Source of the DNA: CAWEEP01 sp963808125
GTDB lineage: Bacteria; Chloroflexota; Dormibacteria; Aeolococcales; Aeolococcaceae
DNA: 64,000 bases
Assembly: GCA_963808125.1 (NCBI GenBank)
Contig: CAWEEP010000042.1
Span: 1 to 64,000 of the forward strand
Reading direction: 5' to 3'
Shown here: piece after piece, positions 15,905 to 24,942 of the stretch
Numbering within the stretch: the stretch's first letter is position 1
How the letters are laid out: every line of letters starts with the position of its first letter
Notes under the pieces: model-generated
The model's database searches: none
What the model was told of the DNA's origin: nothing
The model's input: only the letters and a program-made list of their open reading frames with translations
Program-made: the position numbers and the translations under genes

Positions 15905-16604
15905 TCAGGCCCCGGCCGGGGCTGCGTCGTCGGGTTGTTCCGCGTTGGAATAGACCTCTTTCACGTCATCGTGGTCTTCCAATGCGTCAATCAGCTTGTT
16001 CACGGCCGCCACCGCCTGGTCGTTTGCCAGCGGCACGGTGACCGTTGGCAGCTCCGTCACTCCCGCCGCCTCGGCTTTGATGCCTTTGGCCTCGATCTGC
16101 TTGTGGACCGCTTCGAAGTGAGCCGGATCGGTGATGATCTCGTATCCTTGCGGCTCCGCCTTGAAATCCTCCGCGCCAGCCTCCAGGGCCACCCCCATCA
16201 ACTGGTCTTCGTTGGCGGCCTCGCGGGCGATGATGATTTGCCCCTTGCGGTGGAAAAGTCTGGTTACGGAGCCTTGCGTGGCGATGCTGCCGCCCGTCTT
16301 GGTGACGAGGCTGCGGATTTCCGAGGCGCTGCGGTTGCGATTGTCGGTGCTCACCTCGACCAGGATCGCCACGCCGTGCGGCCCGTAAATCTCGTAGGTC
16401 AGGTCCTCGAAATTGGCGGTCTCGCCGCCGCCGGTGCCTTTCTTGATCGCCCGCTCGATGTTCTCGCGCGGCATGTTGGCCCCGCGGCACTTGAGCAGCA
16501 CCATCCGCAGGCGCGGGTTCATATTCGGGTCGCCGCCCCCGATCTTGGCGGCGATGGTGATTTCCTTGCTCAGCTTCGAGAAGATCTTCCCGCGCTTCGC
16601 TACG
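15905..16604 (-). CDS. yebC: YebC/PmpR family protein, 5' truncated
   Basis: The frame runs from about 16604 ('VAKRGKIFSKLSKEITIAAK') without a start; the usual 'MAGHSKWxNIKHRK' N-terminus is missing at the join. Then 'IGGGDPNMNPRLRMVLLKCR', 'NMPRENIERAIKKGTGG', 'YGPHGVAILVEVSTDNRNRS' and 'DHDDVKEVYSNAEQPDD'. The family includes DNA-binding regulators and factors that help ribosomes through proline stretches. 75 bases separate it from the RND gene downstream. Confidence 0.88.
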
Positions 16605-16610
16605 AGCCGC
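16600..16610. other. Probable contig join into the GC-rich segment
   Basis: YebC loses its N-terminus and a plus-strand transmembrane gene begins without a start codon at the same place. GC content rises to about 70% and stays there. Confidence 0.6.
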
Positions 16611-18936
16611 TCGCCCCCGTCCCGCAGCCGGCCCCATCGGCCTCCTTCGCCACCGGCGCCGACGGCGTGGCCGCCGTCCCCCCGGAGGCGTCCGGCGCCT
16701 CCACCGGCGCCGGCGGCTTCGCCGTCGCCCTGCTCCTCATGGCGGCGGCGACCGCGTCCGTTCTCACCGGGGGCTGGCCCTCGGCGGCGGCCCCCACCCT
16801 TCTGGTCAGCCTCCTCGCCGTCACCGAAGCCACCCTGCTGGCGCGCTCCGGTCTCGGCCGGCTGGGAGTGGTTCTCCTCGCGGTGCCCCTCTGTGCGGCC
16901 GTCGTGGTGCCGGTGACGATCGGCATCCTCCCCCCGCTCTCACCGGGTGGCGGCGTGCTCCCGGTTATCGGGCAGTATCTGGCGGGGGCCTTCACTGGTC
17001 TCTTCGCCACCGACAACTGGAGCTTCACGGTGGGGCTCTGCTCGGCGCTTTGGCTGTGCGGCTACTGGGTGGGCTGGATGGCCTTCCGGGAACGGCGGGG
17101 AGTGCTCGCCGTGCTCCCGATTCTGGTGGTGCTCGCCTGCAACGCCCTCAACGCCCCCTCCGTCCGCCGCTCGACAGGGGCCCTCTCCGGGGTGGGCGCC
17201 GCCGAGGCGATCGCGCTGCTGGCCGCCGTCGTGCTCATCGGCGTCGCCGAGTTGGGCGAGCTCAACTTCGGCTGGAATTGGCGCCGGGTGCCGACCCTCC
17301 CCGGTCTCGGCGCGCGGTTCCGGAGCTCAGCGCTCCTCGCCGGCGGGGGTGTGGTGCTCGCCAGCCTGCTGATCCCTCCCGCATCGACCACGGCGGTCTC
17401 CGGCTCCTTCCTCTTCGGGCCGCGACTGGGCGCCGGCCCTGGGGGGGCGGCGGCGCGTACGTGGGTTTCAGCCCCACCGTCGTCCCGGGCGGCGCGCTGA
17501 AGAGTGACGACGCGTCCGTGCTCACGTACTACACCGACCAGGGGGTCTCCGCATACCTGGGGGTCGTCAGCGACACGGTTTTCACCAACGGCGACTGGGG
17601 GGTGGACGAGGACCCGGCGACCACCAGCGCGCGGCCGGTGACCGGGACCATCAGCCGCGACCCTCAGGGCCTCGGACCGTCCGTGTCGGACGTGACGCTC
17701 CACATCACCTACGCCGGCTCGGCCACCGCCCAGGCGGGCACCAACTTGGCACTCTTCGCTGGCGAGCCCACCTCAGTCGACCACGACGGCACCGCCGTGG
17801 GTGAGGCCACCGCCCAGGGGTTCCTCACCGTCGACCAGGTCGACCTCGGGTCGGGCACGCTGAAGAGCCTCGTCTCCTCCAGCATGGTGAACACCGCCAC
17901 CCAGATCCAGCTCGAGACGTCCGGCACGGACTACCCGTCCTGGGTGGGACCCGGCACCGAGTTCACAAGCTTCCCCTCGGCCACCTCCAACCCCGAGGCG
18001 GCGATCATCCACACCCTTGCCCTGCAGTGGACGGCGGGCGCCGCCAACCCGTATGACGAGGCGACCGACATCGAGGGCCATCTGCGGCAGACCGGTGCCT
18101 TCTTCTACACGCTGTCTCCGCCCACGGCGCCATCGGGGACGTGGCCGATCGTCTACTTCCTCACCGACAGCCACCAGGGATATTGCCAGTACTTCGCCTC
18201 GTCCATGGGGGCGATGCTGCGCAGCCTGGGGATCCCCTCGCGGCTGGTGACGGGGTACGGTCCCGGCCTCCCCACCGGCAAGTTCACCCTTGGCGGGCAG
18301 CCGTATTACCGGGTGACCAGTGACAACGCCCACTCATGGGTCGAGGCCTACTTCCCCACCTACGGTTGGGTTCCCTTCGAGCCGACGCCGCCCTCGGCGG
18401 AGGGCACCTACTCGCCCTTCCAGCGCGGACCGGTGGCCACGCCCATCCCCACCAGCGCGCCCACTGCCACCCCGGCCCCGCCGCGGGCCCACCCCACGCC
18501 GATCGCGACGACCCCCGTTGCAACAAAGCCGAAGGGCGGCTCAAGGCTGTCGCCCGCCTGGGCGATCGCCCCGGGGACCGTCCTGGTCGTGGCCCTGCTC
18601 CTCGCGCTCTCCCTCCTCTGGTGGCGCCGGCCGCGCACCCTGAACGGCGCCTGGCGCCGGCTCCGGCTGGCCGCTCGCATCGCTGGCCTCGAGGGCAAGC
18701 CGAGCGAGACGCGCGCCGCCTTCGCGCGCCGCCTCGCCCACGCTCTGGAGGGCACGGGCCCACCGCTCCTCGAGGCCGACCTGGCCACCATGGCCTTCAT
18801 CTCTGGCAAGGCGGAGTTCAGCCAAACGGGCCTGGACGGCGCGGATCGCGACCGCTGGCTGGGCGCCTGGGCGGTCATCGCCCGCCGGGCACCGCGGCTG
18901 CTACGCCACCGCGCCGGTCGCTCCCACCCCGTCTGA
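16605..18936 (+). CDS. TgpA-like membrane transglutaminase (frameshifted, start missing)
   Basis: The N-terminal part has about seven membrane helices ('GFAVALLLMAAATASVLTGG', 'LGVVLLAVPLCAAVVVPVTI', 'EAIALLAAVVLIGVAELGEL'). One indel in a run of seven G near 17,445 moves the frame. The extracytoplasmic part then has the transglutaminase triad: Cys in 'QGYCQYFASSM' (TGC 18184), His in 'DNAHSWVEAYF' (CAC 18331), and 'GWVPFEPTP', with Glu where most members have Asp. A Pro/Thr linker, a last helix ('GTVLVVALLLALSLLWWRRP') and a cytoplasmic DUF4129-like tail follow. Such proteins are linked to cell-surface protein processing. Start lost at the contig join. Confidence 0.82.
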
Positions 18937-18969
18937 CCGCGGGGCGGGCCCCGCGCCCCTGGATGCGGC

Positions 18970-19698
18970 TCACGAGAGGTCGAGGGTGAGCAGGTCGTGG
19001 GCGATCAGCGCCCCGGGCACGGATCCGCGACCCGGTAGGTGATTGAGGAGGAAACGTACCTCAGGGTACCCGGCCACCAGCTCCTCCACCTCTCCCCGCC
19101 AGAGGTGGCCACCGCCCGCTGGCCCATCCCAGTTGGAGCACTCGCAGACCAGCACGTCCACCTCGGCGCAGAGCCGGCGCAGGCCGGCGCAGAGGGTGGT
19201 GTCGCCGCTGAAGCCGACCCGCACGCCGTCCTTGGCCACCGCATACGCCAGCGATGGGCCGGTGCTGTGGACCACCGCGTGGCTGCGCACCCGGTACTCG
19301 CCGAACCGGACGTCGCCGCCGTCCTGGAGGACGGCGTAACCCGGTGCCACCCTCTCGTCGATGCGCCGCTGCGTGCCGGGACCGAAGCCCACCCCGATCA
19401 GCCCCTCCACCATATCCCGGGTCCCCACCGGGCCGGCGATGACGAGGCGTCCCGGCTCGGTCCGGTCGTCCCACGCAAGGGCGCCGAGGAGGAGCGGCAG
19501 CATCGCCGTGTGGTCGTAGTGAAAGTGGGTGAGCAGCACCAGACGAATGTCGCGGACGCTCAGCCCGAGGCGGGGGAGGAGGAGATGCGGCGGTGACCCC
19601 ACGTCGACGAGGACGTGCTGGTCGAGCAGTGTCGCGGCGTTGCCGCCGCCGCCGCCGAAGGCGTTGCCGCTGCCCAGGATCGAGAGGCGGACGGGCAT
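18970..19698 (-). CDS. Metallo-beta-lactamase fold hydrolase (RNase Z-like)
   Basis: 242 aa from ATG 19698. 'SILGSGNAFGGGGGNAATLL' opens the fold, and 'LTHFHYDHTAMLP' is the HxHxDH metal site. 'SHAVVHSTGPSLAYAV' and 'RVGFSGDTT' give the later His and Asp ligands; 'LLNHLPGRG' near the end provides a further His. This arrangement is that of the RNase Z/ThiE-independent phosphodiesterase-like subgroup, but length and lack of an exosite make tRNA processing uncertain. Convergent with the transglutaminase gene. Confidence 0.8.
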   Translation of the reverse strand: MPVRLSILGSGNAFGGGGGNAATLLDQHVLVDVGSPPHLLLPRLGLSVRDIRLVLLTHFHYDHTAMLPLLLGALAWDDRTEPGRLVIAGPVGTRDMVEGLIGVGFGPGTQRRIDERVAPGYAVLQDGGDVRFGEYRVRSHAVVHSTGPSLAYAVAKDGVRVGFSGDTTLCAGLRRLCAEVDVLVCECSNWDGPAGGGHLWRGEVEELVAGYPEVRFLLNHLPGRGSVPGALIAHDLLTLDLS

Positions 19699-19968
19699 CT
19701 CAGGCCGGTCGCGGCACGGGGCCGCCGAAAGGGGCGGCGCGGACGGTGCGGTGTGTCATGAGTGCGACCTCCGCATCGTAGCCGCCGGGGGGCCGCCTCC
19801 ATAACCCGATCGCTATGGCCATCGTCGAAGGCGCTTCTCCGAGGGCGACACCGTCCTGCTGGAGGCCAAAGGCGGCGAGGTGAGCATCGGCGGGGCGAGC
19901 CGGCAGCTGTGGCGCCCCAGCCCGCCTGACGCTCCCGATCCCGGCCGCCTTGGCTACTCTGTGGGGCC

Positions 19969-20691
19969 ATGGATCAGCCGGCGCGCGCCCCCCGGTTCAG
20001 CCCGCTGCTGCTCGGCGTCAGCGCCCTTTTCGTGGCCTGCCTGGTCACCTCCAACATCATCGCCGTCAAGATCACCCGCTTCGGGCCGCTCACGGCCCCG
20101 GCAGCGCTCGTGATCTTCCCCCTCGCCTACCTCTTCGGCGACGTCCTCACCGAGGTCTGGGGCTACGCGGTGGCGCGGCTGGTGATCTGGACAGGGTTCT
20201 TCGCCAACATCGTCGCGGTCTCCTTTATCGCCATCGCCATCGCCCTGCCGAGCGATTCGAGCTTTCACGGGCAGGCGGCCTTCTCCACCATCCTCGGCCA
20301 GTCCCCGCGGCTGGCCCTCGCCTCGCTGGTCGCCTACCTGTGCGGCGAGTTCCTCAACAGCTTCCTGCTCGCCAAGCTGAAGCTGGCGACCCGGGGGCGC
20401 TTCCTCTGGACCCGCACGATCGGCTCCACAGTGGTGGGCCAGGGGGTGGACAGCGCCATCTTCCTGAGCCTCGGCTTCCTCGGCACCCTGCCGGGCTCGG
20501 TGGTGCTCACCAGCATCGGGAGCGTCTGGTTGCTCAAGGTGGTCTACGAGGTCGCCGCCACGCCGCTCACCTACCTGATCGTCACCGTGGCCAAGCGGGT
20601 CGAGGGCGTCGACACGTACGACCGCCACACGTCGTTCGCGCCCGTCCGGCTGGCGGGCCTCCGCAGCCTCTTCAAGGAGCGCGCCGCATGA
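19969..20691 (+). CDS. yhhQ: Queuosine precursor transporter (YhhQ/QPTR family)
   Basis: 240 aa from ATG 19969 with six predicted membrane helices. Family-typical pieces: 'VACLVTSNIIAVKITRFG', 'LVIFPLAYLFGDVLTEVWGY', 'GEFLNSFLLAKLKLATRGRF', 'GSTVVGQGVDSAIFLSLGFL'. YhhQ imports the 7-deazaguanine precursors preQ0 and preQ1. The stop overlaps the queF start (ATGA), which supports the assignment. The 270 bases upstream hold no recognisable preQ1 riboswitch. Confidence 0.93.
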   Translation: MDQPARAPRFSPLLLGVSALFVACLVTSNIIAVKITRFGPLTAPAALVIFPLAYLFGDVLTEVWGYAVARLVIWTGFFANIVAVSFIAIAIALPSDSSFHGQAAFSTILGQSPRLALASLVAYLCGEFLNSFLLAKLKLATRGRFLWTRTIGSTVVGQGVDSAIFLSLGFLGTLPGSVVLTSIGSVWLLKVVYEVAATPLTYLIVTVAKRVEGVDTYDRHTSFAPVRLAGLRSLFKERAA

Positions 20692-21116
20692 CCGACACCC
20701 CTCTACCCGGACGGCGCGCCATCGCCGAGAACCGGCTGGAGAGCTTCGAGAACCGCACCCCCGGTCGCGACTACACGGTCCAGTTCTCCATCCCCGAGTT
20801 CACCTGCGTCTGCCCCAAAACGGGCTTTCCGGACTTCGCCACCCTCAACGTCCGCTATGTCCCCGGTCCACGCTGCGTCGAGCTCAAATCGCTGAAGCTG
20901 TACATCAACGGCTTCCGCGACCGGGGCGTCTTCCACGAGGACGCCGTCAACGGCATCCTCGACGACCTTGTGGCGCTCCTCGATCCCCGCTACTGCGAGG
21001 TGGTCGGGGACTTCAACGTCCGGGGCAACATCAAGACGGTGGTCACCGCCGTGCACCGGGGCGATGGCTGGGCCGAAGAGCCCGATCCCTGGTGGGAGGC
21101 GAACAGGGACAGGTAG
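20688..21116 (+). CDS. queF: NADPH-dependent 7-cyano-7-deazaguanine reductase (QueF)
   Basis: 142 aa, short unimodular QueF. 'IPEFTCVCPKTGFPDFATL' contains the catalytic Cys that forms a thioimide with preQ0. 'ELKSLKLYINGFRD' is the QueF motif, and 'FHEDAVNGILDDL' and 'VRGNIKTVV' follow. It reduces preQ0 to preQ1. With the transporter it forms a two-gene salvage unit; no queC, queD or queE lies nearby. Confidence 0.95.
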   Translation: MTDTPLPGRRAIAENRLESFENRTPGRDYTVQFSIPEFTCVCPKTGFPDFATLNVRYVPGPRCVELKSLKLYINGFRDRGVFHEDAVNGILDDLVALLDPRYCEVVGDFNVRGNIKTVVTAVHRGDGWAEEPDPWWEANRDR

Positions 21117-21133
21117 CCGGACCACCGCTTGTC

Positions 21134-21159
21134 GTAGCGCACATGTTATGATGCGCTAC
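21134..21159. promoter_or_regulatory. Inverted repeat directly before the toxin-antitoxin start
   Basis: GTAGCGCA (21134-21141) and TGCGCTAC (21152-21159) are perfect reverse complements separated by ten bases, themselves nearly symmetric (CAT-GTT-ATG). The right arm ends at the base before ATG 21160. Typical position for an operator of an autoregulated toxin-antitoxin operon; a translation-blocking RNA hairpin is the alternative. Confidence 0.6.
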
Positions 21160-21582
21160 ATGTCCACCCCACTCTCGATTCGCTTCGAGCCGGCGATCCT
21201 GGACAGGCTGCGCCGCCGGGCTCGCGCCATCCCCGGCGCGACACCCTCGGGCCTTGCTCAGCGCCTCGTCGACGAAGGGCTCCGCATGGCCGACCACCCG
21301 GGGGTCGTGTTCAAAGACGGTCCGACCGGTCGTCGCGCCGCCTTGCTCCTCGGACCGGACGTCTGGGAGGTGGCGAAGGCGGTGCGCGAGCTCGACGAGC
21401 GGGGTGAGGCGGCCGTGATTGCCGCGGCGGAGCTTCTGAACCTCGCTCCGGCGCAGGTGCGTGTTGCCCTCCGCTACCAGGCGGCCTTCCCGGAGGAGAT
21501 CAACTCCGAGATCGCGCTGGCTGACGAGGGGTCGGCGACCGCCGAGAGATCCTGGCTAGCCCAGCAGCGGCTCCTCGCGTGA
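21160..21582 (+). CDS. Antitoxin with ribbon-helix-helix and DUF433-like part
   Basis: 140 aa from ATG 21160; upstream ATGs at 21148 and 21151 lie inside the palindrome. The N-terminus 'MSTPLSIRFEPAILDRLRRR' followed by 'SGLAQRLVDEGLRMADHPG' looks like an RHH DNA-binding fold. 'GPTGRRAALLLGPDVWEVAK' and 'LLNLAPAQVRVALRYQAAFP' match antitoxins with a DUF433-like C-terminus that precede DUF5615 toxins. Expected to bind both the toxin and the operator. Overlaps the toxin gene by four bases. Confidence 0.78.
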   Translation: MSTPLSIRFEPAILDRLRRRARAIPGATPSGLAQRLVDEGLRMADHPGVVFKDGPTGRRAALLLGPDVWEVAKAVRELDERGEAAVIAAAELLNLAPAQVRVALRYQAAFPEEINSEIALADEGSATAERSWLAQQRLLA

Positions 21583-21956
21583 TTCCGGCGCAGGGCCGAA
21601 GCGCCCTGCTGCTCGACGAGATGTTCTCGCTCGCCATCGCCGAGGAACTGCGCCGGCGCGGTCACGACGTCATCGCCGTTGCCGCCGAACCGCAGCTCCG
21701 CGCGATGACCGATGCGGACCTTCTGACGTGGTCGGCGGATCACGCGCGGCGCCTGGTCACCGAGAACGTCAAGGACTTCCGGCCGCTCCTCAACGCGGGC
21801 GAAGCGTCCGGCCCCGGACTGCTGTGCACCAGCAGCCGGAGGTTTCCGAGGAGTCGCGGCGCGGTCAGTGTGCTGATCAAAGCGCTCGACGGCTGGCTGA
21901 CACGGTCGGACGTCGCGGAGCGACCGCCCGAGGACTGGCTGACGCCCGCTCCCTGA
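21579..21956 (+). CDS. PIN-like toxin (DUF5615 / Mut7-C type)
   Basis: 125 aa from GTG 21579. 'ALLLDEMFSLAIAEELRRRG' has the leading acidic pair of the PIN-like fold; 'MTDADLLTWSADHARRLVTE' and 'NVKDF' supply the later acidic residues and the motif 'VTENVKDF' seen in this family. Such proteins are predicted RNases paired with DUF433 antitoxins. GTGA overlap with the antitoxin. Activity not shown by sequence alone. Confidence 0.78.
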   Translation: MIPAQGRSALLLDEMFSLAIAEELRRRGHDVIAVAAEPQLRAMTDADLLTWSADHARRLVTENVKDFRPLLNAGEASGPGLLCTSSRRFPRSRGAVSVLIKALDGWLTRSDVAERPPEDWLTPAP

Positions 21957-22044
21957 CCACGGCTGGGCGCCTCCTTCGCTTGGATGCTCCTGCAGGGCCG
22001 CCGTACCCGATGGCATCGACCGTCCTCCGCCACACCCCGGCGCC

Positions 22045-23196
22045 CTACCGTCGCTGGAACACGTCCGACGGCTCGATTGGCGTTCGCCGCTCCTGCAGGT
22101 GCCACCGAATCTCCGCCAGGGGTGGCCCCGCCGAGTACGAGGTGCCGCGACGGCTTCCGTGGGCGACGAGCAGCCCGGCCTTCACCGCGACATGGAGATC
22201 CCGTGAGGCCACCTGATTGGAGACCGTCTCCCCGATGGCACGCTCCAACCGCGTCCTGTACTGGGCATTCCGGATCCGCAGCCCGAGGGCGGCATCGCAG
22301 AGGATTCCGACCACGCGGGGGGGGAGCCGGTGCGTCCGGATCAGCGCCTCGCACTGCTCCCAGATGACCTTCCACTCGTTGAGGCGTCGCATCACGAGCG
22401 ACCCCTGGACGTAGTGAGCGGCCAAGCAATATCGCACCCATGGTCCGGCGTCCGCGGTGGGGCTCCAGCGACCGCGGCCGACCTCACCGAGGATTGCGTA
22501 GTACGACTCGGTGTTGCGCCCGAGGTACTCCTCGATGCTGCACAGCTCCGGGGCAACCACGCCGTGCCGTGCTAGGACCAGGGTCTGGAGGCACCGCGAC
22601 ATCCGGCCATTTCCGTCGCGGAAAGGGTGGATCATGGCGAGGTTCAGGTGGGCCATGGCCGCGCCAACCGTTGGCGGGGTCTGGATGCCGGCGGAGAGCC
22701 CGTCGATCAGCTCCGAGACGAGGGCGGGGATCTCGGTGGCCTGCGGGGCTTCGTACGCGATGTCGCCGCTGACCTCGTTGCTGACCCAGATCGATCCCGG
22801 ACGCCAGAGGCCGGGCCCGGCGCCGTCCGAGCCCTCGGTCATCATGAAGTGGAGGCTACGAAGAAGTTGCGGGGTGTACTCGAAGTGTGGATCCTCGGAA
22901 AGCTGGAGGACGTAGGTCATCGCCCTCTGGTATCCGACGACGGCGTGCCAGTCATCGGAGGCCCGGCCGGCCGGTTCGCCTCCCTCGATGGCGGCGAGGG
23001 CGTCCTCGACCGAGACGTTGTAACCCTCGATGCTGTTGGAGCAGCGGAGCGCCCGGGCGGCCAGCAGACGGCGGATGGTGCCGACCCATCGATTAGGTTT
23101 GCTCGCCAGGAAGTAGCGGAGGTCGCGCCGGAGCTCATCGATCCTGTCGAGAGCGATCCGATCGTCGTCGGTGAGGGAAGGGGTTTGGAAGATCAT
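22045..23196 (-). CDS. Fic family AMPylase, class II with N-terminal inhibitory helix
   Basis: 383 aa from ATG 23196; an in-frame TTG at 23211 would add five residues. Complete Fic motif 'HPFRDGNGRMSR' with the catalytic His, and an inhibitory motif 'SNSIEG', fitting (S/T)xxxE(G/N), upstream of it, so class II. The C-terminal part is a winged-helix-like domain ('IGETVSNQVASRDLHVAVKA', 'GLLVAHGSRRGTSYS'). The enzyme is expected to AMPylate, or deAMPylate, a protein target and to be held off by its own helix. An AT-rich imperfect inverted repeat sits just upstream. Confidence 0.9.
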   Translation of the reverse strand: MIFQTPSLTDDDRIALDRIDELRRDLRYFLASKPNRWVGTIRRLLAARALRCSNSIEGYNVSVEDALAAIEGGEPAGRASDDWHAVVGYQRAMTYVLQLSEDPHFEYTPQLLRSLHFMMTEGSDGAGPGLWRPGSIWVSNEVSGDIAYEAPQATEIPALVSELIDGLSAGIQTPPTVGAAMAHLNLAMIHPFRDGNGRMSRCLQTLVLARHGVVAPELCSIEEYLGRNTESYYAILGEVGRGRWSPTADAGPWVRYCLAAHYVQGSLVMRRLNEWKVIWEQCEALIRTHRLPPRVVGILCDAALGLRIRNAQYRTRLERAIGETVSNQVASRDLHVAVKAGLLVAHGSRRGTSYSAGPPLAEIRWHLQERRTPIEPSDVFQRR

Positions 23197-23213
23197 CGGG
23201 TCGGTATCCAAAG

Positions 23214-23251
23214 GCCTAATATATCTGCTGGATGTACATATAATATCAGGC
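23214..23251 (-). promoter_or_regulatory. AT-rich imperfect inverted repeat before the Fic gene
   Basis: Arms GCCTAATATAT (23214-23224) and ATAATATCAGGC (23240-23251) are near-complements in a local AT-rich island within 70% GC DNA. It begins 18 bases upstream of ATG 23196, so it overlaps the expected promoter and could be an operator for autoregulation or only a -10 region. Confidence 0.4.
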
Positions 23252-23315
23252 TTAAAGGCTAATAGCGATCGTCACGCCGATCGGAGAGGCGCTCGCGGCT
23301 CTCGGGTACCCAGTC

Positions 23316-23579
23316 GTGCCGCCGTCGGATTCGGCTACGTTCCGGAGTGAGACGCCCCTTCGCATTCGCTGGGTGTGGGTCCCAGCCGCCGTCTGCTGGG
23401 GCGTGGCTGGGTGGATCGAGTTCCGGTCCTATCACCGTCTGGCCTGTCTTACGGGAGGGGTTGCCCTCGGTCTGCTCATCACCGGGCTGAAAGCCGGTCG
23501 CCCCTGGCGCGCAGCTGCGGGCGCTCCCTTCGCTCGCGTTGGTGAGCGGACTATCACGCCAGACGACGACGCCCGCTGA
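23316..23579 (+). CDS. Small membrane protein, 87 aa
   Basis: ATG 23316. Two hydrophobic stretches: 'VWVPAAVCWGVAGWIEF' and 'LACLTGGVALGLLITGL'. The tail is basic then acidic. The frame ends shortly before the convergent kinase-like gene. No family recognised. In GC-rich DNA an open frame of this length occurs by chance, so support is modest. Confidence 0.4.
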   Translation: MPPSDSATFRSETPLRIRWVWVPAAVCWGVAGWIEFRSYHRLACLTGGVALGLLITGLKAGRPWRAAAGAPFARVGERTITPDDDAR

Positions 23580-23634
23580 TACGCCGGGGTGCGCCTGCAG
23601 ATCCGCCGTTCTGCCGCATCGAACATGCGGCGGC

Positions 23635-24942
23635 TCAGTTCAATCGCACCCAGTCGCCCACCCGAGCAAGATCGGCGAAGTGCTCGTCGTCTTCGTAGCC
23701 GGGACGGATGCGCAGCATCAAATCCTCCCCGTCCGTCAGCAACTCCTCGCCCAACTCGCTCGCCAGGTAGGCCACGATTCGCGGGTCGAGTGCTCCCAAC
23801 CCATTCAGACGAGGCACCTCAATCAGCAGGCGGAGGGCCGGAGCCAGCGAGGCCATGCGCTGATTCCAGGCCCCCACCGGCACCCGTGGCAGAGGACTTC
23901 CCAGCCTGGTTGCGCAGAGCGCTGCGAGGGCAAACACCCGCGTCGCATGCGGCTCGGGCATGCCATCCCAGAGCGCGCGCTCGTGGGCCATCCCGTCGAG
24001 CACGTCGCGGGCCCGGTCGAGGACGTCGTCCGGCGGAATCGCGACCCAGCATCGATCGCCCACGCTGCGGACCGCCCAGCCGCCGGCGCACGCGATGTCC
24101 CCAGCCTCGGGCGCCGCTTCCAGGCAACGGGCCAGTCGGGAACCGGGCGGGACAGGCGCTCCCGGCGGACATCCGGTCTCCTCATCCCATGTGCGGGTTG
24201 CTTTGAGCACCCGACCGCCGCGCACGGCCGCCACGGGAAGGGACAGCTCGCGGAGGCCGAGGTCCAAGGTCGCGACGACCGTGCCGTCACCGCGATCGGC
24301 CGGCGCGTAGACCGCCCCTCCGAGTGTGTCGGCTGCGATCTTGCAGAAGCCGAGCCCCCAGCGCCCGCGATCGAAACGCCGGCGGGCGGTGACCACTCTC
24401 GTCTCCGCGGCGACCCCAGGCCATGCGACGTGGAAGGCATCCGTATCCGGGATCAGCGTCACGGAGCTCGCCCGGGTGTGACGCTCGGCGTTCACCGCGA
24501 GCTGAACGAGCACGAGGGCGGCGGCCGCCGGTGCGCGGACCGGGAAGGCAGGGCGGCCCTCGACGGCGACCTGCAGGCAGGTGCGCGCGGTGATCCCTGC
24601 CACCGCCAGGTCGATGACGTCGTGAGACGTTCCCACCGCGGCCACGCTCCGGCCGGCGACGAGACGGAGCGAGGACTCCAGCATGGCGATGCGCAGGCAC
24701 TGAGAGCCGCCCGTGGAGTTCGCGGCCGCCCCCAAGGCAGTCAAGAGACGATCGAGGAGCGCCGTCGAGTTCGCGTCGACCGGGGTCGTCGCGACCGCGA
24801 GGCGAGTCGCCCGGACCGCGAAATGGACGGTCCCCGGACCGGCGCCCCGCCATTCTGGAGTGGCCGCGAGGAGGCAGTCGTCACGGTCGAGGAGAGCGGC
24901 CGCGAGAGGCAGGGAGCGTATCTCAGGAATCGTCAGATTCAT
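23635..24942 (-). CDS. Atypical sensor with degenerate histidine kinase ATPase domain
   Basis: 435 aa from ATG 24942, overlapping the preceding gene by four bases. In the middle 'LVLVQLAVNAERHTRASSV' resembles the N-box of HATPase_c, and 'RGRWGLGFCKIAADTLGGAV' a G2 box (GLG). A clear phospho-acceptor 'HE(L/Y)xxPL' motif and a G1 box 'DxGxG' are missing ('VAWPGVAAETRVV' instead). No membrane helices. The N-terminal 150 residues and C-terminal 200 residues have no recognised domain. I infer a cytoplasmic kinase-like or anti-sigma-like regulator working with the two genes upstream. Divergent from the Tad operon. Confidence 0.55.
   Translation of the reverse strand: MNLTIPEIRSLPLAAALLDRDDCLLAATPEWRGAGPGTVHFAVRATRLAVATTPVDANSTALLDRLLTALGAAANSTGGSQCLRIAMLESSLRLVAGRSVAAVGTSHDVIDLAVAGITARTCLQVAVEGRPAFPVRAPAAAALVLVQLAVNAERHTRASSVTLIPDTDAFHVAWPGVAAETRVVTARRRFDRGRWGLGFCKIAADTLGGAVYAPADRGDGTVVATLDLGLRELSLPVAAVRGGRVLKATRTWDEETGCPPGAPVPPGSRLARCLEAAPEAGDIACAGGWAVRSVGDRCWVAIPPDDVLDRARDVLDGMAHERALWDGMPEPHATRVFALAALCATRLGSPLPRVPVGAWNQRMASLAPALRLLIEVPRLNGLGALDPRIVAYLASELGEELLTDGEDLMLRIRPGYEDDEHFADLARVGDWVRLN

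Noticed and set aside
19699..19968. A preQ1 riboswitch before the YhhQ-QueF pair
   Set aside because: No short pseudoknot-forming pattern with the conserved A-rich tail is visible; the region is GC-rich and unstructured by eye.
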